Positions 1 through 6,400 of a stretch of DNA of 8,074 nt are shown here, one piece after another (position 1 is the first letter of the stretch; each line of letters opens with the position of its first letter). The translations under genes were made by a program, and so were the position numbers. Origin of the DNA: Sphingobium sp. GTDB taxonomy: Bacteria; Pseudomonadota; Alphaproteobacteria; Sphingomonadales; Sphingomonadaceae. The DNA lies in NCBI GenBank assembly GCA_030148625.1, contig JASBTC010000259.1:1-8074 (forward strand). The letters run 5' to 3'. The notes below the pieces were generated by a model. That model was not told where the DNA came from and did no database searches. It worked only from the letters and a program-made list of their open reading frames with translations.

Positions 1-85
1 ACTCGAGCCGCCCCCGCCCCCCCCCCCCCCCCACCCACCCCACCCACCCTCCCCCGGCCGGGAGGTTGGGCGGGGGAGCGGGCCG
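1..85. repeat. C-rich/G-rich low-complexity edge sequence
   Basis: A run of 16 C (17-32) is followed by CCCA/CCCCA units up to about position 50. The composition then switches to G-rich: G tracts of three or more lie at 60-62, 68-70, 72-76 and 80-82, a pattern able to form a G-quadruplex on the + strand, while the C-rich half could do so on the - strand. The switch around GGCCGG (about 56-62) makes the stretch an imperfect inverted repeat. There is an XhoI-type site, CTCGAG, at 2-7. No gene is visible. Because it sits at the extreme edge, a contig-end or assembly artefact is as likely as a real element. Confidence 0.6.
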
Positions 86-181
86 GTGCCGCCTTTCCCA
101 AACGAACTCTTATCGCTTGCGCTTGGCGTGGCGATGTTTCACCGGGCGTGCGACGGACACTCAGCAAGGGAGGCTGCGCGC

Positions 182-808
182 ATGGTCGATACACCGTTGA
201 TCGTCGGACTGGGCGGAACGGGAACGCCCAACAGCTCGTCGGAGAAGCTGCTGCGCCGCGCGCTCGATCGCTGCGCCGCGCATGGCGCCGAAACGCTGAT
301 GTTCGATGGCTCGGCGCTCGACATCCCGATGTATGCCCCCAGCGAAAGCGCGCGTGACGAAAAGACGCTGGCGCTGATCGCCGGCCTGCGCCGCGCCAAC
401 GGCATCATCATCGCCTCGCCCGGCTATCACGGCACTGTATCGGGCCTGATCAAGAATGCGCTCGATTATGTGCAGGACATGGCGGAGGACGAGGCCGTCT
501 ATTTCGAGGGCCGCGCCGTCGGCCTGATCGCCGCCGCGGCGGGCTGGCAGGCGACGGGCACCACGCTCGCCACCCTGCGCTCGATCACCCATGCGCTGCG
601 CGGCTGGCCGACGCCGATGGCGGTGGCGGTCAATTCGATGGTGCCGGTCTTTGGCCAGGACGGCACGATCACCGACACCGGCATCGCCAACCAGCTCGAC
701 ATATTGGCGCATCAGGTGGTCAGCTTCGCGCGGATGCGCGCGCTCCACGAATTGTCGCTGCAACAGGCGGATGGCGAACGCGAAGCGGATCGCGCCGGCG
801 CCGAGTGA
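182..808 (+). CDS. NAD(P)H-dependent FMN reductase (flavodoxin-like fold)
   Basis: This 208-residue protein belongs to the NADPH-dependent FMN reductase family, cytoplasmic enzymes that use NAD(P)H to reduce FMN or an FMN-bound acceptor such as a quinone or azo compound. Near the N-terminus, a beta strand leads into the flavin-phosphate loop G9-LGGTGTPNSSS-E21. The second signature is SPGYHGTVSGLIKNALDYV at residues 79-97, the usual flavin-ring-contacting segment (family form SPEYNGS.SG.LKNALDWL). The ATG at 182 is chosen because AAGGGAGG at 166-173 sits 8 bases upstream and the family fold begins immediately after it. The frame stays open upstream to a possible ATG at 86, but those 32 residues match nothing in the family. 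The length is normal. The natural substrate cannot be told from sequence. It stands alone, followed by a 309-base gap with repeats. Confidence 0.85.
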   Translation: MVDTPLIVGLGGTGTPNSSSEKLLRRALDRCAAHGAETLMFDGSALDIPMYAPSESARDEKTLALIAGLRRANGIIIASPGYHGTVSGLIKNALDYVQDMAEDEAVYFEGRAVGLIAAAAGWQATGTTLATLRSITHALRGWPTPMAVAVNSMVPVFGQDGTITDTGIANQLDILAHQVVSFARMRALHELSLQQADGEREADRAGAE

Positions 809-853
809 TTTGGGGGACGGATTGTCATTTGGGCCATGGTGCAAAATCATAAG

Positions 854-931
854 ACCCGTTCGTGTCGAGCGAAGTCGAGACACGCTGCGCAGGCCCTGAA
901 CGTCCCTCGACTTCGCTCGGGACAAACGGGT
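854..931. repeat. Palindromic repeat element A
   Basis: The left arm 854-884 and right arm 901-931 are inverted copies matching at 26 of 31 positions, with a 16-base loop. The arms share the core GAGCGAAGTCGAG and the outer end ACCCGTT. As RNA or single-stranded DNA it would form a long hairpin 45 bases after the reductase stop codon, so it could act as a bidirectional terminator or mRNA-stabilising structure, although no T tract follows. From memory, palindromes with this GAAGTCGAG core are dispersed in sphingomonad genomes. No transposase is nearby, so if mobile it would be non-autonomous. Confidence 0.8.
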
Positions 932-945
932 TAAATCCCTTACCC

Positions 946-1037
946 TTTGTGTCATTCCCGCGCATGCGGGAATCCAGAGTCGTAGAGTTCGATGACCAGC
1001 ATCTCCTAGATTCCCGCTTTCGCGGGAATGACACAAA
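946..1037. repeat. Palindromic repeat element B with two dRS3-like motifs
   Basis: The left arm 946-977 and right arm 1006-1037 form an inverted repeat of 32 bases with four mismatches around a 28-base spacer. Each arm is itself a small palindrome fitting ATTCCC-N8-GGGAAT (954-973 and 1010-1029), the consensus of the dRS3 repeat described in Neisseria, which is common in other proteobacteria too. In Neisseria, dRS3 copies are insertion targets for filamentous phage; whether that holds here is unknown. The element starts 14 bases after element A and ends 22 bases before the likely -35 box of the imuA promoter. Confidence 0.8.
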
Positions 1038-1059
1038 TAGGTTCACTCATGCAGCAAAC

Positions 1060-1087
1060 TTGACTCTCGTCGCGTTCCGGCGAGAAT
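1060..1087 (+). promoter_or_regulatory. Probable promoter of imuA-imuB-dnaE2
   Basis: TTGACT at 1060-1065 matches the -35 consensus at five of six positions. GAGAAT at 1082-1087, 16 bases downstream, is a four-of-six -10 candidate. Transcription would begin near 1094, inside the SOS box, leaving a leader of roughly 24 bases before the imuA GTG. The placement fits LexA repression by blocking polymerase. The -10 assignment is weak. Confidence 0.45.
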
Positions 1088-1088
1088 A

Positions 1089-1103
1089 GAACAAATCATG
1101 AAC
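1089..1103 (+). promoter_or_regulatory. LexA-binding SOS box
   Basis: GAAC at 1089-1092, a seven-base spacer and GAAC at 1100-1103 give an exact match to the direct-repeat GAAC-N7-GAAC (GTTC-N7-GTTC on the other strand) bound by alphaproteobacterial LexA. It ends 14 bases before the imuA start codon and overlaps the expected transcription start. It therefore predicts that the whole imuA-imuB-dnaE2 operon is repressed by LexA and induced by DNA damage, as is established for this cassette in other alphaproteobacteria. The lexA gene is not in the window. Confidence 0.85.
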
Positions 1104-1117
1104 AATCCGGACCTGCC

Positions 1118-1837
1118 GTGTCCACGCGCCATGCCTTGCTGCCCGCAGAGATCGATGAAGAATCGCCGGAAAACCGCGCCTCCGCGACAGAGGCATTTGC
1201 CGCGGCGGTGGCGCTTCAGCCGCGACTCGTCGAAATCTTCGCCGAGTCGCGCGACGCGGCGGGCAGCGGTTTCGTCCTTGCCCAGCTTGGTGGCGCGTTG
1301 CGATCGGGCACGATCCTCTGGGTGCAGGATCGTGTCGTGCTGCGCGATCATGGCCGGCCCTATCCGCATTGGTGTCGCTCCGGATCGGGAAAGGGCAGCG
1401 CCGGCATCGTCCATGTCGTCGCGCGGGATGCCGGCCAGGCGCTGTGGGCGATGGAGGAGGGGCTGAGATGCGCCGAGCTCTCCGCCGTGATCGGCGAGGT
1501 GGCGGGCAATCCGCGCGCACTCGATTTCACCGCCACGCGCCGGCTGGCGGTGGCCGCAGAACGCTTCGGCGTGCCTGCCTTGCTGCTGCGGCTGGGATCG
1601 CAGGCCGATCTGAGCGGCGCGCGGATGCGCTGGCGCGCGCAAAGCCGGCCATCGTTGATGCCTCGCTGGAACGCTGCTGCGCCGGGCATGCCGGTCTGGT
1701 CGCTGGAGCTGTTCCGTGCACGAGGGCCACGGCCCGGGCAATGGGATGCCGCTTATGACCGGGCGGCGGATCGCCTCGATCTGGTTTCCCCGCTTCGCGA
1801 TCCAGCGCTGGGCGAGGGGCAACGAAGACGCGGCTAG
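1118..1837 (+). CDS. imuA: ImuA, accessory protein of the SOS mutasome
   Basis: This 239-residue cytoplasmic protein is ImuA, a RecA-like relative that partners ImuB and is needed for DnaE2-dependent induced mutagenesis. Family features are the segment GSGFVLAQLGGAL (residues 49-61) followed by the strand TILWVQD, the stretch with DAGQALWAMEEGLRC and AVIGEV, the LDFTATRRLAVAAERFGVPALLLR segment, and the C-terminal VWSLELFRARGPRPGQW (193-209). No intact Walker A motif is visible, as usual for proteobacterial ImuA. The GTG start is settled by the sequence: an in-frame stop lies at 1061-1063 and no other start codon occurs between it and 1118. The ribosome site is weak (GGA at 1109-1111). It is the first gene after the SOS box, and its 3' end overlaps imuB. 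The symbol rests on both protein features and cassette context. Confidence 0.85.
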   Translation: MSTRHALLPAEIDEESPENRASATEAFAAAVALQPRLVEIFAESRDAAGSGFVLAQLGGALRSGTILWVQDRVVLRDHGRPYPHWCRSGSGKGSAGIVHVVARDAGQALWAMEEGLRCAELSAVIGEVAGNPRALDFTATRRLAVAAERFGVPALLLRLGSQADLSGARMRWRAQSRPSLMPRWNAAAPGMPVWSLELFRARGPRPGQWDAAYDRAADRLDLVSPLRDPALGEGQRRRG

Positions 1838-3404
1838 GGCGGGGCCAATAGGGCTTGTCTCGGAGGGCGCGCACGGCATCCTGATCGATGCGGTCAACGC
1901 CCAGGCGCGCGACGGCGGCGCCCGACCCGGGCAGCGGCTGGCCGATGCCCGGGCCGCCTTGCCGACACTTGCCGTCTGGCCGTCGGACAAACCCGGTGAC
2001 GTTGCGGCGCTCGACCGGCTTTGCCGCTGGTCCGAACGCTGGTGCCCCTTTGTCGCGATCGACGGCAGCGACGGGCTGCTGCTCGACATCACGGGCGCGG
2101 CGCATCTCTTCGGCGGCGAAGCCCGGCTGACGGCCGAGATGCGTGCACGTTTCCGCAGGGTGGGGCTGACCGCACGCATCGCGATTGCGCCCACGGTGGG
2201 GGCCGCCTGGGCGCTGGCGCGCTATGCTTCAACCTCACCGTTCGGACTGAGCCTGTCGAAGTCCTGTCCTTCTGGGGCATCGGCGCCAAAAGAAAGGGCA
2301 GGACTTCGACAGGCTCAGTCCCAACGGAGTGAGGGGCGGACTCCGAACACGATCTGCCCGCCCGAAGCACTCGCCGCCACGCTCGGCCCTTTGCCCGTCT
2401 CCGCGCTCAGGCTCGACGACGATACCGTGCTGCTGCTCGGCCGGCTCGGCCTCAAGACCATAGCCGCGCTTGCCGAAATCCCGACGCTCGGCCTCGCCCG
2501 CCGCTTCGCGCGCGCCGACGGTCCCTGGGCCGATCCGCCGCTGCGGCTGGCCCAGGCGTTTGGACGGGCCGAGGAACCGGTCAATCCGGCGGTCCACGCA
2601 CCGGTGCCCCGCGTGATGCGCCGCGTCGTCGAACCGGTGCTGCATGTGCCGATTCTCGAACCTTTGGTGGTCGAGATGGCGGAGGCTCTGTGCCGCCAGC
2701 TTGCCGAGCGTCATGCCGGGGCGCGGCATCTCGGTTTCCAGGCGTTTCGCGTCGATGGCGACGTACAATTGCTCGAAGCACGCACGAGCCAGGCGATGCG
2801 CGATCCCCGGCATATGGTCCGTCTGTTCGCGGAACGGTTCGAGACGCTCGATGCCGGTTTCGGTTTCGACGCCTTCGCGCTCACCGCTTTATGGCACGAA
2901 CCGCTCGATCCGATACAGGCCGGGCTGATCGAGGCCGAGCATGATGCGACCTCGCTCGCACGGCTGATCGACCGGCTGAGCGCACGGATCGGCCCCGGCA
3001 ATGTGCGGGTGCCGCTGCTGGTCGAAAGCCATCTGCCCGAACGCGCGCTGAGCTGGCAGCCGGCGCTGGGTGCGGCATCGGTCCGGACCGCGCCGCCCCC
3101 GATCACGCCCGAACGCCCGATCCGCCTGTTCGATCGGCCGGAGCCGATCGGCGTCACCTATGCGACGCCGGAGGGCGAGCCGCGCCTGTTCCAGTGGCGC
3201 CGCAAGCAGCACCGGATCGTGAAGGTGGAGGGGCCGGAACGGATCGCGCCCGAATGGTGGCGCGAACGGTCGACAACGCGATTGCGCGACTATTATCGGG
3301 TCGAGGATGATGCCGGCGCGCGCTTCTGGATCTATCGCAACGGGCTGATCGAGGACGGGCGCGGCGGGATGCCCGACTGGTATCTCCACGGGCTGTTCGC
3401 CTGA
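1755..3404 (+). CDS. imuB: ImuB, Y-family polymerase-like clamp adaptor
   Basis: From ATG 1755 this is a 549-residue DinB/UmuC-like protein. ImuB is the hub of the mutasome: it binds ImuA, DnaE2 and the beta clamp but is thought not to polymerise. Visible parts are the N-terminal RRIASIWFPRF (4-14), where the Y-family metal-binding aspartates are absent; DGSDGLLLDITGAAHLFGG (103-121), where D106 remains but the usual following Glu is Gly; a little-finger-like region; and a C-terminal domain with RPIRLFDRPEPI (454-465). PIRLF (455-459) resembles a clamp-binding pentapeptide. Residues about 161-195 come from an inserted palindromic repeat. The start overlaps imuA by 83 bases. I chose 1755 because ImuB proteins begin near RRI; ATG 1746 and GTG 1716 are alternatives, the latter with GGAG 7 bases upstream. 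The stop shares a base with dnaE2. Confidence 0.88.
   Translation: MTGRRIASIWFPRFAIQRWARGNEDAARAGPIGLVSEGAHGILIDAVNAQARDGGARPGQRLADARAALPTLAVWPSDKPGDVAALDRLCRWSERWCPFVAIDGSDGLLLDITGAAHLFGGEARLTAEMRARFRRVGLTARIAIAPTVGAAWALARYASTSPFGLSLSKSCPSGASAPKERAGLRQAQSQRSEGRTPNTICPPEALAATLGPLPVSALRLDDDTVLLLGRLGLKTIAALAEIPTLGLARRFARADGPWADPPLRLAQAFGRAEEPVNPAVHAPVPRVMRRVVEPVLHVPILEPLVVEMAEALCRQLAERHAGARHLGFQAFRVDGDVQLLEARTSQAMRDPRHMVRLFAERFETLDAGFGFDAFALTALWHEPLDPIQAGLIEAEHDATSLARLIDRLSARIGPGNVRVPLLVESHLPERALSWQPALGAASVRTAPPPITPERPIRLFDRPEPIGVTYATPEGEPRLFQWRRKQHRIVKVEGPERIAPEWWRERSTTRLRDYYRVEDDAGARFWIYRNGLIEDGRGGMPDWYLHGLFA
2238..2327. repeat. Palindromic repeat element C inside imuB
   Basis: The left arm 2238-2270 and right arm 2295-2327 are inverted copies matching at 31 of 33 positions, with a 24-base loop. 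The core is GACTGAGCCTGTCGAAGTCC. It lies wholly inside imuB and is read in frame, giving peptide pieces such as PFGLSLSKSC and GLRQAQSQR, which have no counterpart that I recall in ImuB proteins. Outer parts (CCGTTCG, GAGC, GAAGTC) resemble element A, so the two may belong to one family. The insert falls between the palm-like and thumb-like parts of the protein, where a surface loop is expected. The exact insertion boundaries and any target duplication are not clear. Confidence 0.85.
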
Positions 3405-6400
3405 TGCCCGATACGCCGCTCTCGCCCGGCATGCACGTCCTTGCCATCAACAAGCTGCCGGGCTTCGTGCCCAATCCGCCCGCGGCGTATGTGGAGCTTG
3501 GCGTCACGACGCCATATTCCTTCCTGCGCGGCGCATCGCCGGCCGTTCACCTTGCCGAACGGGCCTATCGGCTTGGCTATCACGCACTGGGCGTCGCCGA
3601 TCGCAACACCATGGCGGGGGTGGTGCGGATGGATATGAACCTGCGCGGCGGAGGTATTCGACCGGTGATCGGCTGCCGGCTCGATCTGGTCGATGCCCCG
3701 TCCTTCCTGGCCTATCCCAGGGACCGTGCGGCCTATGGCCGGCTCTGCACTTTGCTGTCGCGCGGCAAGATGCGCGACCTCGCCGGCGAATGGCAGGCCA
3801 AGGGCGAATGCCATCTGACGCTCGAGATGCTGGCCGCGCATGGTGAGGGTGTGCAGCTCATCGTCATCCCCCCGGATGATCTCGACGGTTTCAGCGCGGA
3901 GCTTGCCCGGCTGACCGGGATGCTGCCGACGCTGAGACATATCGCCGCCGCCTATCTCTATCGCGGTGACGACAAGGCACGGATCAACCGGCTCGACGCC
4001 ATCGCCCACACGCACCGCCTGTCGATCCTCGCGACCAACGACGTCCATTATGCCACGCCCGATCGCCGGCCGTTGCAGGACGTGATGACCTGCATCCGCG
4101 AAAAGACCACGATCGGCCGCGCTGGTTTCCTGCTTCACGCCAATGCGGAGCGGCATCTGAGATCGCCTGCGGAAATGATCGAGTTGTTCCAACGCTGGCC
4201 GCACGCGATCGCGGCGACACGTGCGGTTGCCGATGCGTGCCGATTTGCGCTGCAGGAGTTGCGCTATGAATATCCCGACGATCCGATCCCGGAGGGACGG
4301 ACGCCGCAGCAGCATCTCGAAGTGCTGACCCGGGAGGGAATGAAGTGGCGTTATCCCGATCGTCCGCCGGAAAAGGTCGAGGCGGCGATCCACAAGGAGC
4401 TCGATCTGATCCGTCGGCTCGACATTGCCCGTTATTTCATCACGGTGCACGATATCGTCGCCTTCGCACAGGGCCTGGATCCGCCGATCCTGTGCCAGGG
4501 CCGGGGCTCGGCCGCGAACAGCGCGGTCTGCTATTGCCTCGGCATCACCAATGTAGATCCAGCCAACGTCTCGCTGCTCTTCGAACGCTTCATCTCGGTG
4601 GTGACGCGCGAGGACGGCAGTATCAGTTGCGAGGCGCCCGATATCGATGTCGATTTCGAGCATGAGCGTCGTGAGGAAGTCATCCAGCATATCTATAGTC
4701 GCTATGGCCGCGACCATGCCGGGCTGTGCGCGACGGTGATCCATTATCGCCCGCGCAGCGCGGTGCGCGAAGTGGGCAAGGCGATGGGGCTGAGCGAGGA
4801 CATCACCTCGGCGATGGCGCGCACCGTCTGGGGAAGCTGGGGCAGCGAGGTCGACGAACTCAAGGTGAAGGAAGCCGGGCTCGACCTGTCCGATCCCGTG
4901 CTCCGCCGCGTCATCGCGATCACCAACCAGCTCATGGAGCTGCCGCGTCACCTCTCCCAGCATGTCGGCGGCTTCATCCTGACGCGCAATCCGCTGATCG
5001 AGAACGTGCCGATCGGCAATGGCGCGATGGCCGATCGCAGCTTCATCGAATGGGACAAGGACGATATCGACTATCTGGAGCTGTTGAAGGTCGATGTGCT
5101 CGCGCTCGGCATGCTCACCTGTATCCGCAAGGCCATCGTCATGATCGCGGAGACGCATGGCGAGCATTACGACCTCGCCAATATTCCGCCGGATGACGAG
5201 ACTGTCTACGACATGCTGTGCATGGGGGAATCGCTCGGCGTGTTCCAGGTCGAGAGCCGCGCGCAGATGAACATGCTGCCCCGGCTCAAGCCGCGGACAT
5301 ATTATGATCTGGTCGTCGAGGTTGCGATCGTCCGCCCCGGCCCGATCCAGGGCGATATGGTGCATCCTTATCTCAGGCGGCGGAACGGTATCGAGACGGT
5401 GGAATATCCTTCGCCCGCGCTTGCCAAAGGGCCGCCGGACGAGCTGAAGAAGATCCTGGAACGGACGCTCGGCGTGCCGATCTTCCAGGAACAGGCGATG
5501 CAGATCGCGATGGATGCCGCCGAATTTTCGCCCGAGGAAGCGACCGAATTGCGCCGTGCCATGGCAACCTTCCGCTCGCGCGGCACCATCGGCAAGCTCG
5601 AGGAGAAGATGGTCGGCCGCATGATCGGTCGCGGCTATGATCCCGACTTCGCGCGGCGCTGCTTCGATCAGATCAAGGGGTTCGGCGATTATGGCTTTCC
5701 CGAAAGCCATGCCGCCAGCTTCGCGCACCTCGTCTATGTGTCGAGCTGGATCAAATGCTATTATCCCGACGTCTTCGCGGCGGCCTTGCTCAACTCCCAG
5801 CCCATGGGCTTCTACGCGCCCGCCCAGATCGTCCGCGATGCAAAAGAGAATGGAGTGGAGGTTCTCCATCCTGACGTGAACATCAGCGAGTGGGACAACA
5901 AGCTGGAGCCGATAGGGCTGTTGCGCGATCACCGGCCGCATTACCCCCCGGCTGCATCGATTTTCTCCAGATGGAAAGGGGACAGGGACGCGACGATGCG
6001 CGAAGGCGGGCCGCGCATACGCTACGCCTTGCGCCTCGGCTTCCGCCAGATCGACGGCATCGGCGAGGACGTTGCCCAGGCGATCATGCAGGCGCGCGAT
6101 ACGCCCTTCGCCGATGTCGAGGATCTGAAGGCACGCTCGCGCATCCATGTCGCCGCGATCCGCAAGCTGGCGGCGGCGGATGCCTTTCGCTCGATGGGGC
6201 TCGATCGCCGCCAGGCGCTCTGGGACAGCCGCGCGCTTCGCCAGGCGCCCGACCTGCCGCTCTTCGCCTTTGCCGAAGCGCGCGACGAAGGCGTGGAGGC
6301 ACAGCCCGTCGCGCTGCCCGAAACCCCGCTCGCCGAACATGTCGTCTCGGATTACCAGACGCTGCGCCTGTCGCTGAAGGCGCATCCGCTCGAATTCCTG

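Noticed and set aside
161..1036. A 291-codon open frame on the - strand across the reductase and the repeats
   Set aside because: Its N-terminal part is translation of palindromic elements A and B, and the rest is antisense to the reductase.
854..1037. CRISPR array or tRNA in the gap before imuA
   Set aside because: The repeats are two inverted-repeat units of different sequence, not regularly spaced direct repeats, and no tRNA-like set of arms is present.
1098..1466. ATG at 1098 opening a 122-codon + frame
   Set aside because: The ATG lies inside the SOS box and the frame is out of phase with imuA. The product is arginine- and serine-rich with no family features.
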